Position numbers and translations under genes: made by a program
Shown: piece after piece, positions 34,101 to 39,868 of the stretch
Layout: each line of letters opens with the position of its first letter
Position numbering within the stretch: position 1 is the stretch's first letter
Source: Palleronia caenipelagi
GTDB lineage: Bacteria; Pseudomonadota; Alphaproteobacteria; Rhodobacterales; Rhodobacteraceae
Length of the DNA: 39,868 nt
Reading direction: 5' to 3'
Assembly: GCF_007004065.1 (NCBI RefSeq)
Contig: NZ_VFSV01000030.1
Coordinates: 1-39,868 of the forward strand
The notes under the pieces: generated by a model
What the model was told of the DNA's origin: nothing
What the model saw: only the letters and a program-made list of their open reading frames with translations
Databases searched by the model: none

Positions 34101-35140
34101 CGGGAGAGGTATCTGTCGATCTCCAAATTATGCTCCAGGATCTCGCCGCAGAAACCACCGTAGAGAACTGCGTCACCGCGATGAGCGAAGGCCCCGACGG
34201 AACCGGGATCGAAGCACCCATGGAGGCCTGTGCCATCGTGGAGATCACGCGCGCAGCTCCGCCCGCACCGGACGTGATCCGGTTCGAACTGGACAAGGCC
34301 TCTCTTGAGGACTGTTCCGTGAACCGCGAGGCCCAGAGCTATGACTGTCCCTTCGGCCTTGAGATCCGGAATACCGGCACCGCCGATTTCACCGGCCCCA
34401 TGGTCCTGACCGATCGCGTCATCGAGGGCCCTGCCCCGACCGCAGCCCGGCTCGTTGAGGGAGAGGGATGGACCTGCCCCGGCGTCTCCGAAGGTGCGCT
34501 GACCTGCCTCAACGGTACCCTGTCGCTGCCCGCCGGACGCTCTGATCGGGTGGCGGTCAATGTGACCCTGCCCGGGCTCCGCGAAGGCGGTCAGTATTGC
34601 AACCGTGTGATGACCGGTTTGGGGGATGATCCGACCCTGCAAACGCTCGTGGTGCAGCAGGCCATGGGACTGATGGGGATCGATGTCGGCCCCACCGACG
34701 GCAAAGCAGGCCCCCGCACCGAGGAAGGTGTGCGGGAACTCCAAGAGCGTCTCGGGCAGGAGCCCACCGGGCAGATCGATGGCTCTCTCCTCACCGCTCT
34801 GGGTGTGCCAAGTCTCGATACTCTGCAAAAAGCCGAGGCATGCGTTCCACTGCCCCCAATGCCCGCACCGCCTCTGGCCTGCCATCCGGCGACATCCGTG
34901 AAACGCGGCGAGGCGTGTGTCTGTCGGTACAGCGGCATGGTCCAGAAAACCCAGACGTCTTGCGGCTGCAAAAGCAACAGTGTGCTGATCGAGGGCAAAG
35001 GCTGCATCATCCGCGACCGCGCAAAGCCTGACCCGCTCCCTGTCCGTCGTTGTGATCCCCAAACCACCGTACAACGTGGCGAAGCATGTGTCTGCCGCTT
35101 CAAAGGCATGCGCCGGATCTCTCCAACCCAGTGCCAGTGA
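31145..35140 (+). CDS. Second giant DUF11-like repeat protein, C-terminal part with peptidoglycan-binding-type domain and Cys-rich tail
   Basis: 1331 aa from a possible TTG start, but the frame is open from 31079 and continues the upstream gene, so this start is only what remains after the stop; a GGGAGG 14 bases upstream might allow reinitiation. It has no signal peptide. It has about nine beta-repeats, opening with LEVTKAAT, VTVTKVLD, VTINKSV, FEIVKQIV, GSISKGIN, LVVKKIV, FEIVLDKV, LEVEKTC and FELDKAS; several have a CTVTE/CTFTE end like surface-protein prealbumin-like repeats. Near the end comes a peptidoglycan-binding-type domain (LMGIDVGPTDGKAGPRTEEG, LQERLG) and two Cys-rich modules (EACVCRYSGM...SCGC, EACVCRFKGM). 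This end is paralogous to that of the 15266-22384 protein. Without readthrough it would not be exported. Confidence 0.72.
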   Translation: MTELPRCVKLEVTKAATPSQTGPQGPFVGTSDISYTVEVLNSSNSGADGAVNFGPTFGAEIRLTDVLSTSPMPTLTLQAPDPCAGTTDCDSSAFPSTASINTLAAQGRLAFKYTATPNPGFSPDRFCNTVRADLLFGGQPFDPRLWYIRGNWQDQFCVDVRNRVTVTKVLDLPPNITLDPAATFDVTLNCDRPAGPGYPAKSPYTKTIDLTAQQLTGSDVVWVGSNCTVSETPPDPSWLPGHCSWDAPAYAPASFTSDASQNDWDVTVTNRATCEYRDVTINKSVITASNPQNVTLPPGQVLANPVPNTSIQITLECEDGIPPDPDHTLTFPVGLTGGSGTLQNVEANMSCTVTETTSPQAPAGCQWTSSIGTGTTFPVSSLTPVRSPNNPGNGVSFDFDNVYTCTTGAQFEIVKQIVPSPAWQPGTQITFDVTGCTNGATPSPSSVTMTWPQDFSNGQSSALIGLSGTSGTMPTCAVTETVNVAGLPRYCGVTVEVSLDGGATWQITPTAQVQSSDDGLVNGNPPTRVLFRNNAHCEMDAEGSISKGINNAPGFVAPAGYAVTPPPAGNQYVVDMSCTGGGTNTPNVTRTFTLDSLSTSDSWLAFQGQTCTFTERQPPAPAPGCYWAPVSYTPSNSLTMAGGNNQITVHNTYLCSTQAPAELVVKKIVNPGGNPNPLWEYRTPPANTVYGFPIICNNPPSLQSLSIPNPAGGSASLSGLPVGADCEVTEAKLTNAARRCKWETTITPPGGLITLKPGQNVVTVTNRYLCRRFFWWDIDFEIVLDKVDDFVLGLPPIGGGMAGCSGGASAENPQISLNPGERQSVTIQPGGDEPFACQIAPAVLPDAPEGCAWQEPSVEYSTDGGESWTSAPPEISFAPGIEGNPEVLIRPDLQCEPDEARLEVEKTCTPDRLDLTGDARNVPINCTLIVRGENLPEGHDIRLTDTLNGARPISVQGSTPDGGRCQLDRGTGQTTCMVSGASLGDTGEVSVDLQIMLQDLAAETTVENCVTAMSEGPDGTGIEAPMEACAIVEITRAAPPAPDVIRFELDKASLEDCSVNREAQSYDCPFGLEIRNTGTADFTGPMVLTDRVIEGPAPTAARLVEGEGWTCPGVSEGALTCLNGTLSLPAGRSDRVAVNVTLPGLREGGQYCNRVMTGLGDDPTLQTLVVQQAMGLMGIDVGPTDGKAGPRTEEGVRELQERLGQEPTGQIDGSLLTALGVPSLDTLQKAEACVPLPPMPAPPLACHPATSVKRGEACVCRYSGMVQKTQTSCGCKSNSVLIEGKGCIIRDRAKPDPLPVRRCDPQTTVQRGEACVCRFKGMRRISPTQCQ

Positions 35141-36057
35141 AGGGAATGGTACCATTGGAGATGCCACATGGTGAGTTTCAAGGGAGGCCAGGTGCGCGAT
35201 GTGACTGTATGACAGGACCTGATCCCGACCGACACCGTCGCTTTTCGTCTGATGTTGCGACCCTAGTCAGCTGACAGATTTCTCATGAATCGCAGACGCA
35301 TGGATACTTGCGGTTCGGTCGGGAAAAAATCGTCACTCCCTATAAATCGGTCTGATTGGTGCGCTTCATATGGAATCCGGACAATGCCGTCCTTCGGATT
35401 CGGGGTAAGACATACTGGTACCAGAGCTGCGCCAACCCGAAGTGGGCTAAATCGCCGGACGTTTTTTGCCGCTCCAGACCGCTTCGAGACCCGAATCATG
35501 CCTCTCTGCGTCAAATTCATCGCGCGCGAATTTGCACTGATTTCAGGACCTTTCCAGTCGCCAAAATTGAGAAACGGCGAAAAACCGCCCGCATTCAGAC
35601 AGCTGGATCACCAGCCCGGTGACGCCATCACGAACCCACCCGAACGACCTCACGGAAAAGTATCCTTACTGCAAGTCTGAGCTTACAGAAATAGTCACGT
35701 TAACAATACGGTAACGTTTCGGAACATCCCGCTGCGGATAGTGTTGAGGCGGCAATACGCGCTATCGAAGTCCCACCCCGAACGCCGAAATATGTAAACC
35801 ATTCAGGCGAGTGGGTTGTGGCCCCTCAATCTCTGGGTCGCGATAACGGCAAATCCGGATCGCGATAACGGTAAAAAAGTATAGACCACTTTGGAGGGTC
35901 TTGGATGCGTTGAAACCTCGTGTTAACAACTCAAGCGGGCTAGGAGGTCGTTGGCGTATGTTGTAGAGGCGCCCTCTGGGACCGTCGTTATCGGTAATTT
36001 GTCGGGCGTCACTGCGATCCTTGCCGTCCGGGTCAAGACAGAAAGTATGAGGCAGCT
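35141..36057. other. Gene-poor stretch between the second giant gene and the Hint gene
   Basis: About 900 bp without a convincing gene. Short open frames (for example 35285-35680 plus, 35356-35622 plus, 35263-35520 minus) have no recognisable motif, no good ribosome-binding site and overlap one another. The stretch looks less GC-rich than the flanking genes towards its right end. The only structure seen is the repeat set at 35836-35994. Confidence 0.5.
35836..35874 (+). repeat. Two direct copies of a 19-bp motif upstream of the Hint gene
   Basis: GGGTCGCGATAACGGCAAA and GGATCGCGATAACGGTAAA occur with a 22-bp period (core TCGCGATAACGG at 35838-35849 and 35860-35871), close to two helical turns. 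A partial inverted copy (CGTTATCGG, 35986-35994) lies nearer the gene at 36058. The layout suggests tandem binding sites for a regulator on one DNA face, but no regulator is known. Confidence 0.6.
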
Positions 36058-37665
36058 ATGACATTCTACAACGATCCCTTTGTTTTGTTTACAGACCTGA
36101 GTCTGGCGGGGACGTGGTCTTCTCTCGGCGGCACTACATTCGCAGTTGACCCTACGCTCGTTGACACGACCTTTACCGGCGACTTCGAAGCCTACACGAC
36201 GTCTGCGGAATACAACGACTTTGATAGCAACAACGTTATGGAAGATGCCAGTAATCTGGCGGCGGCGTCCCAGAATACGGTGTTTATCCTTGCCGGAACC
36301 CAGCCGGGATCAACCGGCAGCAGCGGTGCATACGTAACCCACGCCGAAGGTTTTTTCAATTCCACGCTCCATTTCGATGACGGGTCCTCCTACACCGTTT
36401 ACATGTGCACTCGGACGCTGAGCAACGGGGACACCTATCTGGACCTGCTCGACGGTGATTTGAGCGTCATGTACGGCTACCTCGAGACAAACGATGTCGA
36501 GTTGGTCGGCGTCACCCTCGGGACCTTCGACGCCTACGATTATAACGGTTTCTATCCGACCGGATTCGATCTCGCGGATACCGGGGTCGACGAGTACATG
36601 TTGCTGACAAACGCAACTGCGGGCAGCCTCACTTCCGGTGATATATTCAACGTGGATGGATTGAGCACTGGCGGCACTTACGTCGCCGAGACGACAACGG
36701 GTACGACGGCTGACCTGAACAATAACGGCTTGATCGACGAGGGTTCGGCGGAAAGTTCTGTCGCGTCCTCTGCTACCTTGACGGGATCGGGCGGAGCGAC
36801 TCTGGTCAATGTGAGCGGTTTTAGCTCATCTACAGTCACACTGACGAATGGAACCGTTCTGAATTTGTACGTCGCGGTCCGCGAGTATTCCGACGGCACC
36901 GTCGCGCTCGATTTCTTTGACGATCTCATGCGGGATCCGAACATCCTCGAACTCGCTGTCATCGAGTCTATCCAGCTTGGCACACTGGATACGTTTGATT
37001 ATACTGGCTTCTATTCGAACTCTTTCGATGAGCCGCTTGTGGTGTGCTTCACCAAAGGCACTCTGATCCGGACAGAAAATGGCGACGTCCTGATCGAGGA
37101 CCTGACCTCCGGAACGTGCGTCGAGACCGTCACCGGCGAGATGCAACCTGTTCGTTGGGTGGGATCGACCGTCTTGTCGGAGCGCATGCTGGAACAAAAA
37201 CCGCAGTTGCGGCCCGTCCGAATCAAAGCGGGCGCACTCGGTCCGAACACACCCGAAACAGATCTGTGCGTGTCGCCGCAACACAGGGTCCTTCTGCGGT
37301 CAGACATCGTCGGACGGATGTTTGGTTCCGAGGAAGTTCTCGTTCCGGCAATCAAACTGCTGGATTTGGACGGGGTCGATCAGATCGACGCCGGGAAGAC
37401 CGAGTATTTCCACATCCTCATGGACAAGCACGAGGTGATCTGGGCTAACGGCGCGCCGGCAGAAACTCTGTTCAATGGTCCGCAAGCGGCAGTCATGCTC
37501 AGCGATGAAGCGCGCGTGGAAATTTCTGAGATTATGCCTCAGTTCTTTGACGTGGCCACCGCCACGTTCGGCCACAAAGCGCGTCTCGTCAGCAAGAAAA
37601 GCAAGATTGCACATCTGGTCCATCGTCATTCCAAAAACGGTAAGCCGCTGTATACGGCTCACTAA
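36058..37665 (+). CDS. Hint-domain (Hedgehog/intein-type) protein with duplicated N-terminal beta module
   Basis: A 535-aa protein. The C-terminal part from Cys330 (VVCFTKGTLIRTENGDVLIE) is a Hint_2-type domain: the leading Cys, the GTLI and V.IEDL segments, QPVRWVGS, and CVSPQHRVLL with the conserved His. Rhodobacteraceae carry many such proteins. Residues about 97-175 and 252-326 are two copies of one acidic beta module, ending LGTFDAYDYNGFYPTGFD and LGTLDTFDYTGFYSNSFD. A DLNNNGLIDEG loop (about 219-229) looks calcium-binding. There is no classical signal peptide; the acidic, Thr/Gly-rich body suggests type I (ABC) secretion, which is inference. GAGG seven bases before ATG 36058 supports the start. 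Hint domains can self-cleave; whether this one does is unknown. Confidence 0.85.
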   Translation: MTFYNDPFVLFTDLSLAGTWSSLGGTTFAVDPTLVDTTFTGDFEAYTTSAEYNDFDSNNVMEDASNLAAASQNTVFILAGTQPGSTGSSGAYVTHAEGFFNSTLHFDDGSSYTVYMCTRTLSNGDTYLDLLDGDLSVMYGYLETNDVELVGVTLGTFDAYDYNGFYPTGFDLADTGVDEYMLLTNATAGSLTSGDIFNVDGLSTGGTYVAETTTGTTADLNNNGLIDEGSAESSVASSATLTGSGGATLVNVSGFSSSTVTLTNGTVLNLYVAVREYSDGTVALDFFDDLMRDPNILELAVIESIQLGTLDTFDYTGFYSNSFDEPLVVCFTKGTLIRTENGDVLIEDLTSGTCVETVTGEMQPVRWVGSTVLSERMLEQKPQLRPVRIKAGALGPNTPETDLCVSPQHRVLLRSDIVGRMFGSEEVLVPAIKLLDLDGVDQIDAGKTEYFHILMDKHEVIWANGAPAETLFNGPQAAVMLSDEARVEISEIMPQFFDVATATFGHKARLVSKKSKIAHLVHRHSKNGKPLYTAH

Positions 37666-37687
37666 GTAAAAGACCGTTATCTGATCC

Positions 37688-37713
37688 CCGGGGTAAAGTG
37701 TCACTTACCCCGG
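37688..37713. terminator. Hairpin after the Hint gene
   Basis: A 9-bp perfect stem (CCGGGGTAA / TTACCCCGG) with an 8-nt loop containing further GTG/CAC pairing lies between the Hint gene (stop 37665) and the next gene (37740). There is no T-tract on either strand, so it may be a weak terminator or an mRNA-stabilising structure. Confidence 0.5.
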
Positions 37714-37739
37714 ACCATCGTTGTGAGACAGGATGATCA

Positions 37740-38657
37740 ATGGCACGTGTCTTCTTAAATCAGCTGCGTAACCAGACCCTCGACGGCCCGACTCCAGGTA
37801 GGATCATGCGGTTCTTTGGCGTCAGGCGTAGTGGTAACCACGCGGTTATCGACTGGATCATGTCAAATCTGCCGGACACGAACCATATCCACTTCAATAC
37901 GGTTGGTATCGGCGGGCGTTTGAACGCGGCGAAGGCCATTACCGTAAATGGCCAGGAATTGAGACAGATTGCCATGAGTCCCACGGACATGGAACGGTTC
38001 GAGGAGGACAAAAAGCGAGCCGACGTCGTCACGATTTTCTACGAAGATCAACCACTTCGCCAAGTTCTTAAATTCGCTGAGCGGATCACGCCCGACTATG
38101 ATCCCTACCGCCCAGTCTATACTGATATCATTATTCGCCGAAGCTTCCTGAACTGGATTGCATCGGTCTACCAGCACCCCAAGAAATTCGGCCTTGGCGA
38201 GCATCACTCGGTTGGAACATATGCCACCATTTTCCGATCAATTGAGGCTTGGAAACACCTACTATTGGCCGAATCAGGTGACATCGGCATGTTCAAGGGT
38301 GCTGTCGTTCTCAGCTATGACGAATGGCTGCAATCGTCTGACTACCGTAGTAAGTTCCTCAGCACCCTGCATATCGAGCCTCGAAATCTCGAGTTGCCTG
38401 ACCGAATGTCTCATTACGGTGGGGGTTCATCCTTCGAAAGTGATGATCGAAAGAACCGATCTGACATTACATCACTGTTGAAACGTATTAATGTCGTATC
38501 CGAGATGCCCGGTTTCCTCCGCATGCTTGATCTCGTACTCTCCGATCCGGAAGTGGAAGAATTGCTCGCCAAGCGGGAGCCTGATCAACTGGCAAAAGCG
38601 AAGAAATTGCAAAGCAAGTGGCGTTCCCACCTCGCTGACGGCGAGCAGGCCGCATAG
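37740..38657 (+). CDS. Sulfotransferase-like protein
   Basis: This 305-aa protein has FFGVRRSGNHAVIDWIM near residue 25, which fits the PAPS 5'-phosphosulfate-binding loop region of sulfotransferase-like proteins (often RSGNHALxxWL). YTDIIIRRSFLNWIASVYQH near residue 128 fits the 3'-phosphate-binding segment (RDPxNxxAS-like), and VVLSYDEWLQS resembles the later WxLxYExL part. It would transfer sulfate from PAPS to a carbohydrate or protein if active. It has no membrane segment or signal peptide. It follows the Hint gene by 75 bp on the same strand; a functional link is not shown. Alternative: another P-loop kinase-like nucleotide-binding protein. Confidence 0.65.
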   Translation: MARVFLNQLRNQTLDGPTPGRIMRFFGVRRSGNHAVIDWIMSNLPDTNHIHFNTVGIGGRLNAAKAITVNGQELRQIAMSPTDMERFEEDKKRADVVTIFYEDQPLRQVLKFAERITPDYDPYRPVYTDIIIRRSFLNWIASVYQHPKKFGLGEHHSVGTYATIFRSIEAWKHLLLAESGDIGMFKGAVVLSYDEWLQSSDYRSKFLSTLHIEPRNLELPDRMSHYGGGSSFESDDRKNRSDITSLLKRINVVSEMPGFLRMLDLVLSDPEVEELLAKREPDQLAKAKKLQSKWRSHLADGEQAA

Positions 38658-38742
38658 GCTCCGCTACTGTCAGGCGCACCGTTCGAAAGGAGCGTGTTGC
38701 GTAGATCAAACTCTGGACGTATTTGGCCCTATCCCCGCTCTT

Positions 38743-38835
38743 TTAAATGACATGCTCATAGGCCGCGCGACCGAGGTCGGTCATGCGGTTGAGGGCTTCG
38801 ACGGCGATTAGAGGCTCGGTCGTCTGGCTCTCCAT
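38743..38835 (-). CDS. Possible 30-aa micro-ORF, left member of a divergent related pair
   Basis: On the minus strand an ATG at 38835 opens a 30-codon frame ending TAA at 38743. Its translation starts MESQTTEPL and ends ALNRMTDLGRAAYEHVI. AAGG lies about 8 bases before the ATG. Its right-hand partner (38863-38955) has the same length and 22 of 30 identical residues, with several synonymous codon differences, as expected for two related coding sequences. It could also be remnant termini of a mobile element. Confidence 0.4.
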   Translation of the reverse strand: MESQTTEPLIAVEALNRMTDLGRAAYEHVI

Positions 38836-38862
38836 ATTTCGGCCTTGTAGCGCGGGCGCAAA

Positions 38863-38955
38863 ATGGAGGCCCAGAAACTCGAGACCGTGATCGCCATCAA
38901 TGCCTTGAACCGAATGACCGACCTCGGTCGCGCGGCCTACGAGCGTGTCATCTGA
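38863..38955 (+). CDS. Possible 30-aa micro-ORF, right member of a divergent related pair
   Basis: ATG 38863 opens a 30-codon frame ending TGA at 38953-38955. It starts MEAQKLETV and ends ALNRMTDLGRAAYERVI. The two starts are 27 bp apart and point away from each other. The ribosome-binding site is weak (GCGGGCG). No family is recognised; the shared core is ALNRMTDLGRAAYE. Confidence 0.4.
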   Translation: MEAQKLETVIAINALNRMTDLGRAAYERVI

Positions 38956-38988
38956 ACCGGCGGGGAAAGGGGGAGCTGCGACCAGCGA

Positions 38989-39418
38989 ATGGTTTATGCA
39001 ACACAGTCGGTCAAAGCGAACCTGACACGCCTCCGGGGGCGATCCCTGCGCGGGAAGAGACTAACGGCATCTGCGCCGTTTGGGTCATGGGGAACCCAGA
39101 CCTTGATCGCGCCCTGGGTCATCAAAGGCGCAATGGATGGGCCCGCCTTTGTCGCCTACATCCGCGACGTGCTGATCCCCGAATTCGAACCCGTCACTGC
39201 CGTGATCCTCGACAACCTGGCCACCCATCGCAACAAGGAGGCCGAAGCGCTTCTGCGCGACCACGGTTGCTGGTTCCTCTTCCTGCCGCCTTACAGCCCG
39301 GATCTGAACCCGATAGAAATGGCATTCTCGAAACTCAAAGCGCATCTGCGCAGAATCGGTGCGCGGACCTTCACCAGCCTCTTTCCAGCCCTCAGCGAAA
39401 TCTGCGACCTCTACACAC
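38989..39418 (+). pseudogene. IS630-family transposase fragment
   Basis: The translation shows NLTRLRGRSLRGKRL, then AVILDNLATHRNKEAEALLR with the second catalytic Asp, and FLPPYSPDLNPIEMAFSKLK with the catalytic Glu, all characteristic of the IS630/Tc1-mariner DDE domain. The N-terminal helix-turn-helix part is missing. Between GSWGTQTLIA and PWVIKGAMDG a few residues usual in the family seem deleted in frame. The 3' end is cut by the IS5-type end at 39420, after which the frame runs on without meaning. Confidence 0.82.
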
Positions 39419-39419
39419 G

Positions 39420-39868
39420 GCCTTGTTGCACAAATCTAGTGAGGGATTCGCTGCTTGAATCCAGCGTGATAGCTGGAAGGTATGAGCAGTTGGGCCCCTA
39501 CGAAGGACAAGACCACGAACTGGTCGGCTTACAATGAAGCACTGTGCCAGCGCGGATCTCTGACGATCGGGTTCGATCCCGACATGATGTGGAAGCTGCC
39601 GCCCAGCGGGAAGCGTGGGCGGCAGCCGAGTTTCAGCGATGAAGCTATCCAGACGTGCCTGACAATGAAGGGTGAAGGGCGCTCGGAAAACAGTCCGGTG
39701 GACTGTTTTCAGCCCTGAACGGGCGGAGCCCCGGGCAAGTTTGGCATGGTCGCCATTGGGAGCGCCATTGGTCCGAGCGACAATGGCGACGAGACAAACG
39801 ACCGGGTTCGTTCAGAGCCTCCTGCGGCTGGTTGGGTTGGATTGGCGAGTGCCGGACTTCAGCACCCT
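39420..39868 (+). pseudogene. IS5-family element, 5' part, transposase broken by a hairpin insertion
   Basis: The element starts with GGCCTTGTTGCACAAATC, close to the end at 2247. The transposase begins at ATG 39482 (MSSWAPTKDKTTNWSAYNEA, GKRGRQPSFSDEAIQTCL). After TMK at about 39670 the normal VLFGMALRQ sequence is replaced by about 120 bases of foreign sequence with a stop at 39716-39718. IS5 coding sequence resumes as TTGFVQSLLRLVGLDWRVPD to the window end. The orientation is the same as that of the left remnant. Confidence 0.85.
39671..39790. repeat. Hairpin-rich insertion inside the right IS5 transposase
   Basis: It contains a perfect palindromic hairpin at 39686-39710 (GAAAACAGTCC-GGT-GGACTGTTTTC), a GC-rich GGGCGGAGCCCCGGG stretch, and an inverted pair TCGCCATTG (39750-39758) / CAATGGCGA (39781-39789), with CGCCATTGG also directly repeated at 39763. 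A short piece resembling original IS5 sequence (TTTGGCATGG, 39740-39749) separates two parts, so it may be two insertions or one insertion with rearrangement. It encodes no product. Confidence 0.65.

Noticed and set aside
35145-35156. Perfect palindrome AATGGTACCATT just after the second giant gene
   Set aside because: It is short, has no loop or T-tract, and no second copy was found, so I do not call a terminator or operator.
33047-35167. Very long antisense open frame opposite the second giant gene
   Set aside because: High-GC coding on the plus strand leaves the opposite frame open. The translation has no family features, and the plus-strand repeats and Cys modules are clearly the real product.
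35285-35680. 131-codon open frame in the gap before the Hint gene
   Set aside because: No ribosome-binding site and no motif, and the composition is not like the neighbouring genes; overlapping frames on both strands are similar. Kept as featureless sequence.

Overview
The window looks like an accessory region of an alphaproteobacterium, most likely the Roseobacter/Rhodobacteraceae group. The signs are high GC content, a TRAP-transporter catabolic cluster, a Hint-domain secreted protein of the type frequent in that family, and IS5/IS3/IS110/IS630/IS6 debris typical of those genomes. This assignment is inference from gene content; no rRNA or tRNA gene was recognised.

Layout. (1) 1-3000: a graveyard of truncated or broken insertion sequences (IS3, IS6, IS407-type IS3, IS110, IS5). 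(2) 3074-14990: a catabolic island. One minus-strand unit (7171 to 3074) encodes a TIM-barrel isomerase-like protein, a CoA-acylating aldehyde dehydrogenase and a ThDP enzyme. A second (12948 to 7337) encodes a TRAP transporter (DctP, DctQ, DctM), a QuiC1-like fusion protein and a citryl-CoA-lyase-like protein. A third gene (14132 to 13044) encodes a Gfo/Idh/MocA dehydrogenase and is divergent from a GntR/FCD regulator. A 13-bp palindrome, AATATCSGATATT, occurs upstream of all three minus-strand units and of the regulator itself, so it is the likely GntR operator tying them into one regulon. The substrate is unknown; the enzyme set suggests import of a small (perhaps cyclic) acid or polyol, oxidation, isomerisation or dehydration, C-C cleavage, acyl-CoA formation and lyase cleavage.

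(3) 15266-35140: the most unusual part. Two giant secreted proteins (2372 aa, and about 2084 aa if one amber codon is ignored) have the same architecture: signal peptide, many roughly 100-130-aa DUF11-like beta repeats, a peptidoglycan-binding-type domain, and short Cys-rich modules at the C-terminus. They sit at the two outer edges and point outward. Between them lie a coupled plus-strand operon (SGNH hydrolase; LuxR-HTH fused to an alpha/beta-hydrolase fold lacking its catalytic residues; a His-rich protein of unknown function) and a minus-strand pair (trypsin-like peptidase with an N-terminal adaptor-like region; membrane-anchored caspase-like peptidase). Both divergent promoter regions hold a related inverted repeat (TTCACCC-N4-GGGTGAA and one variant). 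I propose this as a candidate undescribed surface/proteolysis system.

(4) 35141-39868: a gene-poor stretch with a direct repeat, a Hint-domain protein with an internal duplication, a sulfotransferase-like protein, a divergent pair of related 30-codon ORFs, then IS630 and IS5 remnants. The right-hand IS5 remnant has the same orientation as the left-hand one and carries a foreign hairpin insertion.
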